A stretch of DNA of 64,000 nt from Lentinus brumalis (Eukaryota; Basidiomycota; Agaricomycetes; Polyporales; Polyporaceae), in NCBI GenBank assembly GCA_001792895.1, contig MARA01000015.1, positions 186,001 through 250,000 on the forward strand. Direction: 5' to 3'. A program made the position numbers and the translations under genes. Shown in pieces: positions 1 to 10,497 of the stretch (within the stretch, counting starts at the first letter, position 1; the number at the start of each line of letters is the position of its first letter). Below the pieces are notes generated by a model. The model had not been told where the DNA came from and ran no database searches. It saw only the letters and a list, made by a program, of their open reading frames with translations.

Positions 1-709
1 GACGGGGACGTTCGGGAGCGAGACGCGTGCCGCTTCAAGTACGGTGATGGGTGTGATGCGGGCTGGAGACCGAATTTCGGAGAGGGTCACGTCGGGACGG
101 GTATCAGGAATTATATGAAGGGAACAGGCCCTGCTGGTCTTGTATCGCTGCTTGGTGAGTCCTGTCGCCTATTTCTTGTATGCTCTCTTGCCCGCCGCCT
201 CCGTCGTTTCACACCCGGTTTTGTTGCAAACATTCGAGCTGTCTTCCTCAAATCCCGAGCCCTAGGGCCCTAGCCTCCATCACGGAGCCCGGCACACCTC
301 TATCTGCCCTCAATGACGCATGCGGCCCGTGGCTTGCCCATCGCCGACGTGCCCGGCTACGTCCCGCTCGGCCGAGCGCTATCGCTACCAACGTCTTAAG
401 TTCTGGGCGGAGTCCGAGCGCCGTGGGGGCATCCTTCGAGCATCCTTCTAGCTTTGATAAACTAGGAGGTAAGTACCGAGGCCCAGATTTAGCTTGCACA
501 TGTTGATTGCTCGTGCAGCGCTCCTGGCGTCCAAGGTCGTCCCACATTCCATTGACGCAGTATGCACAAATCCGACTCTCGAATCGCCTCCAATTTCGAA
601 CACCTGCAAAAAAATAACACGTATCCTATTCTCCAGCACCCCGTCCTCCCTCACCAGCTGCATTCGCCATGGCGTGTGCGCGTCGCAATGCCTGCCCTCT
701 CCGCTCTGA
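1..709 (+). CDS. Unidentified gene, 3' part only (weak)
   Basis: Not recognised. An open frame from base 1 runs to a GTGAGT donor near 152. A second open stretch (about 272-471) ends at GTAAGT, and a third (about 526-709) ends in a stop. The three join in phase 1 each time if the acceptors are CCCTAG and GTGCAG, which is the main support. No domain, signal peptide or membrane helix is visible and the sequence is Pro/Ser/Arg-rich, so it could be chance ORFs in GC-rich DNA. The 5' end lies outside the window. The gypsy element lies 81 bp downstream of the proposed stop. Confidence 0.25.
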
Positions 710-786
710 AACGCATTCATCCCTGGTGCCGTACCCGTCGATGACCTTCTTCAGCGCGAATCACCGGCTCCGCCACCCTGACTAGC

Positions 787-790
787 CTGG
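787..790. repeat. Left copy of 4-bp target-site duplication
   Basis: CTGG abuts the outer edge of the left LTR and is repeated as CTGG at 11520-11523 outside the right LTR. A short direct repeat at exact LTR borders is the signature of integrase-mediated insertion. Gypsy elements usually make 4-6 bp. Confidence 0.8.
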
Positions 791-1812
791 TGATAGACCT
801 CTACACAGGGTGCGTGCGTCGGTCCGAAGGGCGAGGACGTCTGGGCGTACACCCGGGGAGTCGAGAGAGAAGGAAGGGGAGGAGGAGGTAGGGGGAGAAG
901 TGTCGAGTAGCGAGTATGTGATTAGCGTAGTCTTGAATACTAGAACGCGTCGTGTCGCGTCCCAGTCGTGCGATGAGGTGCGAGAAGTCGATAGTAACGA
1001 CGCGGCGGTAGACGTTGAGACGAGAGACGAGACGAGAGGTGAGTCGAGAGACGAAGGACGAGGGACGAGAGCGAAGTCGAAGTCGAGCTGTTGGTCGCGC
1101 GGTCTATAAAGGGGGAACGAAAACTTGTTAACGCAACCTATACGTGAGCTTTATATACATGCGGGCAGTCTTGGCTGACGTACGTATGCAAAGCAGCTGT
1201 CGCGAGAGGGAGGGGGACGAGACGAAATAGCTAGAACAAGGAAAAACATAAGTACGGTAAGAGCGCTAATGGCAAAACCTAAGCGAGACGCGATCACGAG
1301 GGCGCGTAAGGGCGACTGGTGCAAAGACGGAATTGTTCACGAACCCTATCGTACGTAGATACCGTAGAAGTTGTATAGCACGCATTCTGGGGGTCTAGCG
1401 TAGGTGTAGAAATTGTTTTGAAGGGGGTACGATGCGAGGGACGAGAGAAATGGCGTTCTCGAGTCGGGCTCGGAATGACGCAGGGCGCCGGTCTCCAGCC
1501 GCTCGTACCGCGCTCGGAATGCGTCGCACGCGTTGGGGACGTTGTCGGTGGGGCTGCGGACGAGCCGCGCTGCGTCGCTCGTCGTCTGGGCTGACGTCGG
1601 GTGCTGCGCTGCTTGGTCAGCGCGACTCTAACCTCCGATCTCGACACTTGGTGCGACTCCGGGCGTATTCCGAGTGTCGGTGAATGCGTCGGGGTCCGTG
1701 GACGGCGGGCGGGTGTGCGCTGGACGTGGAGGCGTGTGGTCGTGGTCGTGGACAGAGCAGCGTGTCGCGAAAAAAGCGTCGGTACGCGTGCAGCGGCGCG
1801 CGCTGCCCATCA
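791..1812 (-). repeat. 3' LTR of the gypsy element
   Basis: 1022 bp copy of 10498-11519, bounded by TG...CA. It is preceded in the element by the polypurine tract (1813-1826). Being on the left, it is the 3' LTR because gag-pol runs on the minus strand. Confidence 0.95.
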
Positions 1813-1826
1813 TCTCCTCCCCACTT
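1813..1826 (-). other. Polypurine tract next to the 3' LTR
   Basis: The minus strand reads AAGTGGGGAGGAGA directly before the 3' LTR. A purine run abutting the 3' LTR primes plus-strand DNA synthesis. A near copy lies at 1984-1996. Confidence 0.75.
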
Positions 1827-1983
1827 AGATCTGGACCGTCCTCGGTCCAAACCTTCGTGAGCACGAGATGCAGTGATGCGCGACAGGGTAGGGGGCAATG
1901 GTGGGGATTGGGACGAGTCTTGCGTGGTAGCTGGGTTGGTAGGGATGACATGAGATGGGTGGGGCGTACCGTACTTTGTGCAG

Positions 1984-1996
1984 CTCCTCCCCACTT
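1984..1996 (-). other. Second copy of the polypurine tract
   Basis: The 20 bases at 1984-2003 match 1814-1833 at 18 positions, including the whole purine run AAGTGGGGAGGAG. It lies just beyond the pol stop codon, 170 bp upstream of the functional tract, so the short 3' untranslated region is bracketed by two tracts. Confidence 0.5.
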
Positions 1997-2005
1997 GAAT
2001 CTGAC

Positions 2006-2934
2006 TCACAACTCGTCCTCCTGCTCATCCTGCGCCTCTCCATGCCGTGCCCGTGTGACTGTTTCGCCTGACTCTTCCAGCAGCTCGTCGTCGTCGCCCA
2101 GTGATGTCGAGGCCTCCATCTCCCGAAGCCGTGCGGTCGAGATGTCGAGATGGTCGCCGTCGTCAAGCCACGGAAGTTCGATGCGTTCCCGAGCAAGGTA
2201 AGGGAGAAGACGGAAGGCAGCGACTGGTCGGTCGAGCACAGCACCGTCGAGTTCGCAGAGGATGTACGCACCGCCGCGATTGCGCGAGAGCACGACGTAC
2301 GGTCCGAGGTACCTTGGTCGCATCTTGCGATTGAGGCTCTTCTCAATGGCTGTGTTCCTCATCAACACGAGCGCGCCGCGTTGGAAGTCGAAGTCGCGGA
2401 TGGTGGTGGCATGGTCGTGCTCGAGTTGACGTGCTGTGGCAAGTCGCGCCTCGTAGACCTTCGAATAGATGACTTCCAGGTCTTGTTGGCGTCGTGCGAG
2501 GGCTCGTGCGCGTGCTCCGATGAGTTCCGTGGTCGAGACGAGGTGGTCGGGTGCTGGCATAAGGTAAGTCGCTTCGAAGATGTCGAGAGGGAGGACGGGG
2601 TGACATCCTGTGGCGGCGAAGAACGGTGAGCACCCCATGCGGCGACGCACCGTGACGCGGTCCGCCCAGAGGACGTGGTGCACCTGTTGCGACCACTTCG
2701 ACTGGTCGCCGTTGGCCGCTTTGAAGAGGGCTTGACGGATGTCGAAATGCGGCCGCTCGACGATGCCGTTCGCGCGGGAGTTGTACGCCGAGATTCGGAT
2801 GTGGTGGATCCCGTACTTGTTCGCGAGGTAGTCGAGTGCCTTGACCCATGGCGTGCCGTTGTCTGAGACGAGCTCGACGACGGTGCCCCACCGACAGAGT
2901 ACGTCCTGGAAGAGCCACTCGCCGAGAGCCTTCG
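2006..2934 (-). CDS. pol: C-terminal half of integrase with GPY/F domain
   Basis: Resumes the integrase core on the far side of the nested transposon. The second catalytic Asp is in ELVSDNGTPW and the Glu in SRANGIVERPH. The GPY/F-type DNA-binding module follows (RPRYLGPYVVL), then an acidic tail. No chromodomain is visible. The frame matches the upstream half if the 1583-bp insertion is ignored, so the interruption is an insertion and not a deletion. Confidence 0.85.
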
Positions 2935-4517
2935 TCAGGAAAACCTCCCCCGGCCATTTAGTACTAAATGGCACTAATTGGTTCGAATAGGGACAATCTT
3001 CGTGGCGTAGCTCAATAGTAATAATCGGCTAGGTCCCCAGTAAAGATGGCACTATAATATTACTATCGGAGTATAATGATCGGTCTAGTCTCTCTAATTG
3101 GCGAAACTGAAACGGCGGTCTATCACTGATCGAGCACATATCGTTGACCAGTTTCCACACAGTTAATGGATGTCGGTAACCAACGATTACTTATTCCTGT
3201 GCTAATCGTAGGTCTACAGAATGCTGCACTATTGAGCATACTAAGTAGAGGTCGAGACCAGCGCAAGCATGGCCACCGAAGTCGCCTGTCCGCGACATGC
3301 CATCTCCTACTCACAACGGACCTTAGCGACTAGCCTGAGTGCGTGGCACGCGACGTCGGACGAACTCTCGGGTCCACCCGGGGAAGGCATTGATGATGCA
3401 GATGTCGCACGGAGCTGTCTGATGACTGGAAAGAGGAGTCGTCGTAGTCAAGCTTGACTCTTCTCAGCTGAGGACGCCGGGCAGTGCAGAGCGAGAGAGC
3501 GGACAGGTGCAGCGAAGAGATATTATGGGTGACTCGGTGGGCGGTGCGCAAAGTAGATCAGTGAGACGACCGGTGCCAAGATGGAGCTTGAGGGGCGTAG
3601 CCGAGGTTGACAAGCAAGACGAGAAAGAGGGAGGCAAGCGAGATGATGGGCAAGAGGAGAAATGGCTGTTGCAGGCAGGAAAAGCGACAGAGCGAGCAAC
3701 TCACGAGAAATGCAGTCCGCGGAACATCTAGAGTGAGCTTGTTGGCGTCCAAACGGGCGGGCCAGGCAGGAAACTTGGCTGAAGGAGCTGGAGCTCGAGA
3801 GACTTGGCGAGTCGCAAGATGAAAGACAGCTTAGCCCGGCAGAGACTGAGCGCAAAGACGAGACGGTGTGCGAAGGCGAAGAAGTGGGGCCGTGCGGACA
3901 CCTGGGCAAAGAGACCGGTCGAGCGGGCAGCAGGTAGAGTGTACCTACTACAGTCCTGGCAACCGGCATGACGTCGCTGAGTACTTCATCCATCGTGCTT
4001 GAAGCTTGTAAGGGCTACCTGATAGAAGCTTGAAGTGGGGGAGGGAGAGTCAGAACGGTGAAGGAATCAAGAGAGAGACTTAGAGAGAGACGGAAACTGC
4101 CACGTAGCAGCACGTGACAGTGTAGGGCAGGCTCGAGGAGACCGCTGGTGCCGGTTACAGCCCGCGAGCCGCCCGTGCAAGAGCGGCCTCAAGCCGCTAC
4201 CAGCCTCGATGTGTGCCACCATATGTCCACCGGCCGTTGTCAAATCACAGCCCGATGAGGACGACGTTCAGCGGGAGAACTCAGCGCAGTGCAGCTGTAG
4301 TATATTTGGCTCACGAACAATAGTCACTCCTTTGCAGGAGGCTCTGTCACTTGTCGTACATTCTTGGTAGGAGTAGCTCTACTCAACCGCACAAGTAGGA
4401 GAGTGAGTCTTGGATAGCTATCATTTAGTGCTAACATGTGACAATTTGCAGGGCGATCTGCGGATATGTGACACTTAGCAATATTTAGTTCTAATTCGCC
4501 AAGGGAGGTTTTCCTGA
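2935..4517. mobile_element. Nested non-autonomous DNA transposon with terminal inverted repeats
   Basis: 1583 bp inserted in the retroelement integrase. The ends are perfect 15-bp inverted repeats, TCAGGAAAACCTCCC at 2935-2949 and its reverse complement at 4503-4517. Similarity continues imperfectly to about 36 bp (shared GGC, TTAG and ACTAAAT blocks). The ends are clearly more A/T-rich than the surrounding pol genes. No direct repeat flanks it: CCTTCG is on the left and TGTTGC on the right. No transposase is recognisable; the longest inner ORF (3523-3993, minus, 156 codons) is low-complexity Ser/Pro and not convincing. The family is undetermined. Confidence 0.8.
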
Positions 4518-5632
4518 TGTTGCCGGTCTCTCGACGAAGTGCGCGTCCTTCTGGGTAGCTCGTCGTTGCGCAGCGACCGTGAGCGAAGTACTTGAAGCCC
4601 GCGGATGTCGGGAGGTGCATGGAGTCGACGTGGAAGCGGACGAAGATGGAGGGAGGAATAGGAACAGTGGGAGGGATGAGGACTTGCCGCAGCTGGCGCG
4701 TCTGACACAGGTGACATGTCCGGACGTACCAGACGATGTCCGCCTGCATCTGCGGCCACCAGAAGCGTTCGGAGATAAGTGCTGTTGTAGCATATGTGCC
4801 CTTGTGTGCGACATCGTCGTGAGCTTGCCGAAGGATGTCAAGACGCCGCTCTGGCCACACGACAAGTCGATCGAAGCCCGAGCGACCTGCGCGTCTCCAG
4901 AGACGGCCTTGCTTGATGTAGAAACGGGTTGCGAAGCGGTGGAAGGTGGCGAAAGAGTCGTCAGAAAGGGAAGGAGGTCGTTGTAGGGTGGTGAGGTACT
5001 TGTAGACTTCTTGTAAACGTTCGTCTTCGAGCTGAGCAGAAGCAGAGCGAGGGATTGAAATGGGAACAGGAGCGATGTCTTGGGAAGCAGGCGAAGCGGA
5101 CTGTGTGTAGATAGGGAGAGGATGGTGGTGAGCGGAATGGAGGATAGGGGGTGAGGGATTAATGAGATGTAGAAGGCCGTTGAGTCGGTCGATCCAGTCG
5201 TCTTCTTCGTCTGGGACTTGAGTGTCGTTGTCTAGAGGTTGAGGACGGCGTCGAGAGAGTCCGTCAGGTCCATGAAGGGCTCCGGGTACGTGGACGAGGC
5301 GGAAGTGGAAGGTGAGGATGGTGACGATCCAACGATTGAGAGTTGCGCTCGGGGCTTCATCCGGGTTGTTCAACATGCCTTGGATGTACCGGGCATCCAC
5401 CTCGACGACAAGGTTGCGTACGCCGATGAGCAGCCGCTTGCAGGCCTTGAGTGCGCGGTACAAGCCGTACAGCTCGAGCTTGGCTTGCGAATAGCCAGCT
5501 TCGCGAGCGTTCAGCGTGATGGAGCCGAAGCGAGCATAATAGCGGCGTGACGGGGTCTCGAGGTCGCATTGGGCAAGCAGGTAGCCGATGGCAATGTACG
5601 AAGTGTCGACTGCTAGGATTACTTCTGCGGGG
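4518..5632 (-). CDS. pol: RNase H and N-terminal half of integrase
   Basis: RNase H removes the RNA strand of the hybrid. Its catalytic acids are seen in LAVDTSYIAIGYLL, KLELYGLYRAL and VEVDARYIQGM. The integrase zinc domain follows (H-x4-H in HDDVAHKG and C-x2-C in CHLCQ). The first strand of the integrase core with its catalytic Asp lies in FHVDSMHLP. Just after the strand ending GRALRRETG the coding sequence is cut by the inserted DNA transposon at 4517/4518. The open frame continues into the insertion to 4324, but that tail is transposon sequence. Confidence 0.85.
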
Positions 5633-7421
5633 AGGTGTAGTCGATGGGGCGGAGGGCTGGGGAATGAATGAGTGCATCTTTGAGGTCGTCCATGGCCTGC
5701 TGCTGCTCCGGACCCCACACGAAGATGGCTCCCTTGCGCGTGAGTTGCGTGAGAGGCCAGGCACGCTTGCCGAAGTTCTGGATAAACGAGCGGGCAACAC
5801 CGACAGTCCCGAGGAACGCGCGGACGTCCGAGACGTCGCGACACGGTCCCCACTTGATGATCTTGTCGTAGTTGCTCGGCTCCGGGATGCGTCCTTCGTA
5901 TGTGCACCGATGTCCGACAACTGTCCACTCCGCTGCGATGAGGATAGACTTGAGGCCTGAGAACGTGCCGCCGCAGTACTTCATACGCTGCACGACGCGG
6001 TTGACGTTGTTGGGATGCTCCCAGACGAACCGGCGGATGCCTGGGTTCTCCGGGATTGTCTCGAAGCCACCGTTGGGAAGCTCGTAGCGCGTTGCCGGGC
6101 CTCGGACGGGACATCGTCGATGAACGGCTGGGTGATGTGGGGGATCTCCGCTTGCAGTATGAAGCAGACGTCCTCGTGAAATATTGGCACGGAGTTCGTC
6201 CACCCCATAGGTAGAGTGACGAGGCGGCGGGCTCCAAACGGCGTCTGGAACGTCGTGAGGTCGCGGGACTCCTCGGCGATCTTGCGTTCGTCGTAACCGG
6301 CGTAGAGGTCGAGTGCTCCGCCGCAGGCCCGGGCGGCGAAGCTCTCGGCGAGTTGCTCTGTGAAAGGAGGAAGCCCAGAGTGGGCGATCGTCACGGCATT
6401 CAGTGGTTCGAGGGAGTGAACGAGACGGAGAGACTTGCCGTCTTTCTTAACCACACAGAACCAGCGTGAATGATACGATGAGTTGGACGGCTCGTACACT
6501 CCGGCGGCTTCCTTGCTTCGGATGATAGAGCAGACTTCGTCGAAGAGGCCAGGAGGGATGGGGATGTTGCGCTGAACCCAGGGCCGGTGTGGAATGGTTG
6601 GGATGACGATTGGAGGGAAGAAGTCTTCACGGAATTGGCCGCGTTCTTTGTCGTTCCATGCGAAGGCTTCGTTTTGCTGCATGTAGAGTTGATGGAGGAG
6701 GGCGCGCTCATCGGGCCACAGGAAGTCGCCGTCGTGAAGCTTGTCGACCCCGTCCTTGCGCTCTTGAGTGTACCGACCAGTCGGGATGAAGGGCGGAGGG
6801 TGTGGCGAGAGTGGCGGCATGTCTGCGAGGGGATCTCCAGTGATCTTGCGCACGATGCGGAACTGGTCGGGGAGTGGTGCCAGGACGGGCTTGACCTTCT
6901 TGGCGACGGGTTTGTACTTGCGTTTGGCGGCGTAGACTGGAACAGGTGTGTCGGAGGATAAGCGCGAGGCAGTCAAAGCGGACAACGAGTCGACAAAGCA
7001 GGAATAAGAGTAAGTAGGGATAGGTGTAGTACAGTCTAAGACATGAGAATGAATCGAGAAGAAGGAAACCGTGCGCTGTGATTCGCTTTTGGATCGGATA
7101 TGTGAGCTAGGAGATGAGATGGAAAGTAAGGCAGGTTGAACTGAATGGTTGTATAACGTATCGTAAGGGAAGGAAGGGTCGGCAAGTGAATCAAAGCCTA
7201 ATACTTCTGGGTCGCAAACGGAAAGGTAAAGTAAATCTAAATGGGACGAAGCGTCGAAGTTAGCGTCCAGGAGGGAGACTGCATCTATAGTAAGAGAATC
7301 TAAGCGTCCTGGTATGCAACTAAGTACTACCGCGGCTTCTCCCTGGTCGTTGTCGATCAGATCCTCGAGCCGGCTTGAAAACCCTGAGTCGGGCGGTTTT
7401 GTAGTCGAGAAGGCGTCGGGG
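5633..7421 (-). CDS. pol: reverse transcriptase and connection segment
   Basis: RNA-dependent DNA polymerase of the element. After a Ser/Pro-rich linker come the RT blocks: palm strand with VVKKDGKSLRLVH, LDLYAGYDE (first catalytic Asp), TLPMGWTNSVPIFHEDV, and FIDDVP, the element's version of the YxDD box with Phe in place of Tyr. The frame then shifts at a GGG run (6108-6110). The thumb/connection follows (MKYCGGTFSGLKS, RAFLGTVGVARSFI, ending near PIDYTSP). Another frame change at the GGGG run 5629-5632 leads into RNase H. Confidence 0.85.
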
Positions 7422-8245
7422 AAGCGCGAGAGAACTCGGGCTCGATGCGCGGCAACGTTGGGATGGTAGTCTCGAGGTCTGAGTTCGGGTCGTAGAGCGT
7501 GATGGTCTGGGAGCCATCGGAGTTCGTCTGGACCGAGCTGGAGGTGAGAACGTCGAAGGGGCGGCCGAGTAAGACATCGTAGGGCGCAGATGGGATAATG
7601 TGTATTTGTAGGTAGACGACGATCGACCCGAACCGGACAGGGACGTTGCGCGCGAGCCCGAGTGTATAACTGACTTGCCCATTTGCGCTCTGCATCGGAA
7701 TGCGCATACGATGGTCGTAGTCGATCCCGAGCGAGTGCGCAACGCCTTCCGACATTGAGAAGATCGCAGAGCCGCTGTCGAGGATGCAAGAGACGCGAGC
7801 CTTATTCAGGAACACGCCCTCGATCGCCCGAACAGCAGCTGACTGCGGCGAGACGCGAAGCGGAACGGGGTCTTCGCCCGGAGGCAGGTCCCGGAGATAC
7901 TGCTCGTATGGGTCTTGAAGAACGAGCGCACCTGGCGGTGGAGACCGCACTGCCTGCCCGAAGCTCACCGGCATCGAGGCGAGGAAAGACTCGACTGGCG
8001 GCTTTCTGAGTGTGTCGTCAGGGCCGTCCAAGTCGTCGAGCAGCGGTGGGTCGGGGCTAGACTCGGCGACATCTTGAGCAAGCACTGGCTCGGGACCCGT
8101 AGCGACGCGGCGCGACGAGCAGACCTCCCGTGTTTGCTGACGAACCTCGGGCGCGATAGAGAGCAGCTCCTCTTGGGAGAGGGTGATCTGCGTCTCAAGG
8201 CACCGCTTGAAGACGTTCGCAGCATGCTTCGGATCGTACACGGGG
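7422..8245 (-). CDS. pol: aspartic protease segment
   Basis: Retropepsin that would cut the Gag-Pol precursor. It begins with a conserved helical lead-in (VYDPKHAANVFKRC region) known from basidiomycete gypsy elements. The active-site motif is LDSGSAIFSM, where D-S-G replaces the commoner D-T-G. The second flap strand ends in DVLLGRPFD. The open frame continues to 7357, but homology moves to another frame at the GGGG run 7418-7421, where the reverse transcriptase part begins. Confidence 0.8.
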
Positions 8246-10334
8246 CTTGCGTGCGGTACGCCGCTTCCTGCTTCTTCGGGGCTGGCTGGGGACGTGCTGG
8301 AGGGGCGGCAAACGTGCGTTGGTGTGGTGGGACGTACGTCGCGTCGCGGGCTGCACGGTACGGGTGCTCAGGGAGTTGCGACGTCTCCTGAGATGCTTCG
8401 TCCGGTTGGGAACGCGTCGGCACCGGCTGAGGCGGCTGAGGCGGAGTCGCGGTCGGTACAACGAGACGGGGCTGCTCGCGTTGTGCCATGGGTGTGGTAG
8501 GCTGAGAGTCCGGCGTAGCGTCCGAGTGCGCAGGCTGTTCGTCCGTCGGCACCTCCTCAATCAGAGCCTCTGTAACCGAAGCGTCAGCAACACGGTGCGG
8601 AGGGTCTGTGAAGCGTACCGCGCGCCGCTGAGCACGCTCAGCACGAGCCCGAGACTGGTCTGCAGCCTCATGTGTAACGCGCTGCCGCTGTGCTCGCTGC
8701 CGCTCCAAAGCGTAAAGCTCTTGACGCAGGCTGTCGATCCGCTGGTCGAAGTCGAGTGTGTCGATAATGCCGCCGGCGTACGTGGGTGCAGGAGGACGGG
8801 GGTGCGTGGCAGCCAAGTACGAGGGCGTCTGCTGAGACGTGAGCGGGGAAGCCTGCGTCACGGGCGAGAAGAACAGCTGGGGTGCCGCATTCGTCGAGCG
8901 CGCATCCGGATAGAGGCGGTAGTACTCCTGGACGCGCTCGCGAAGCGTACTGCCCTGGACAGCCGCAGGAACGTAGTTCCCAGACGTGAGGACGACCTCC
9001 TGTCGCTCGTTGCGCTTGACAAGACCGGCCTGCATGTCCGCGTCGACTTGAGGGCAGCGGCGAATCGGATGTGAGGTGTCGCCACAGTAGAAGCAGGCCC
9101 GAGGGCCTACCGCCGACTGGGACGCGTTGAGGTGCGGAGGAAGCTGGCGGGCGGTCGGTCCTAGAGCGACAGGAGCTTGAGGTGCGGCGGCGGCCATCTG
9201 CGTACGCTGGAACTGCGTGAACGCGGAGGTGAAGGCCTTGAGAGCCTCCGTGACTTCGGCGAGTTCTGACTTGACGGGCGACGGCGTGGACGAGGGGTAG
9301 GAGACGGTGGGAGGTGGGGATGCGAAGCGGTGGTGACTGAAGGAGGAAGGGACCGTCGCCTCGAGGATGTGTCGTGCAGCTTCCGTGACCTGTGCAATCG
9401 AATACTGTTGACATGGAGCTAGGACCTCCGGGTGAGTGATCTTCAAGCGGTCCAGAACTTGCACTCGAAGACTCTCCTGAAGTCCCTGAAGGAACATATA
9501 GTCCCTGTCGTCCTCCCGAAGGTATCCGCCATTGGTGAGGAATGTTGCGATGTCGCGGAACTTGCGGGAGTATTCGTTGAACTCCTTGAAGGAGTGCACG
9601 CCGTTCTTCGCCGTCATGCTGACCAGCATGTCGAGGTCGCGGAGGGTAAACAACATCTTGCCGCCATCGCCGATGTACTCCGCAAGTACAGCGTCCTTGA
9701 AGTCCTTCCAGGACTTCATGGGGTCGCTGAACTCGGGGTACGATCGCCAGATCGTCTTCTCTGTGTCCGGGGCGTAGCGCACCGCGTGGTCCTTCTTCTC
9801 CCTAGGGCTGTTCACGCCGGCTTGCTCGAAGCAGAACTCCAGGTCTTCGAAGAAGCCGATGATCGAACGTACGTCGGAACTGGGGTCGAAGGACGGTGCA
9901 CCAGCGCCGCCGCGCGGTGGCATTCGGTAGGGTGCAGGTAGCGCCATTTGAGCGTGAAGTTGTTGTATAGCGGACGCGAAGAGGGGTCGGAAGGAGGGGA
10001 AGTTGGTGCCGGGGAAAGTGAGGGGTAGGTCGGTCCACTGGTCGAAAGGGGCGTCGAGGTTGGATGGTGGGCTTGAGAGTGTAGAGGAACGCGAGCGAGA
10101 ACGGGATGGGGTGGTGGTAGCGGAACGAAAGAGCTCACGGGCGGCGGCGACGTCGTCTAACTCGGACTCCTCGTCGTCGAGACGGCGGTGTGTAGCAAGA
10201 GGGGATGGGACGGTTTCGAGGAAGTCTGTAGTGTCGTCGAGGTTTTGAAGAGCGTTATTGAACGCGGAGCGAACTTCTTCGCGCTCGAGTTCGCGCTGTT
10301 CCGAAGTGCGTGTCGAACGAGACGTGGTGTGCAA
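8246..10334 (-). CDS. gag polyprotein, retroelement
   Basis: Structural protein forming the retroelement particle and binding its RNA. The frame runs leftward from about 10334. No in-frame ATG was found near the start, so the start is uncertain; the frame remains open upstream to about 10460. The middle part has the helical capsid-like segment (motifs such as FEDLEFCFEQAGV and WKDFKDAVL), followed by a Pro/Gln-rich stretch. The C-terminal part carries a nucleocapsid zinc knuckle CFYCGDTSHPIRRC (C-x2-C-x4-H-x4-C). The frame changes into protease at the GGGG run 8242-8245. One extra base there would fuse gag and pol into a single ORF, as in many fungal gypsy elements. Confidence 0.85.
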
Positions 10335-10476
10335 ATGCGGCTGGCTCCAATCGACCGGACGGAGACGATATGTCTCGGACGAGGAGCTAGAGACAGAGGA
10401 AGGGGTAAGTGAAGAGGGGGTTGAGGATAGGGGACTCGCCAGATGTAGAGGCGCAGTTTAGACTTTTAAGTCTGGA

Positions 10477-10494
10477 CCCTCGCGGTGGGCTCCA
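10477..10494 (-). other. Candidate tRNA primer-binding site
   Basis: Three bases inside the 5' LTR the minus strand reads TGGAGCCCACCGCGAGGG. TGG (complement of the tRNA CCA end) close to the LTR edge is the expected place and start for a primer-binding site. I could not assign the tRNA. Confidence 0.55.
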
Positions 10495-10497
10495 ATT

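Noticed and set aside
8242..8245. Programmed -1 frameshift between gag and pol
   Set aside because: The frame change could be a retroviral-type slip, but the site is a plain GGGG run with no X-XXY-YYZ heptamer seen in frame, and three more breaks of the same single-base kind follow in pol. A homopolymer miscall explains all four.
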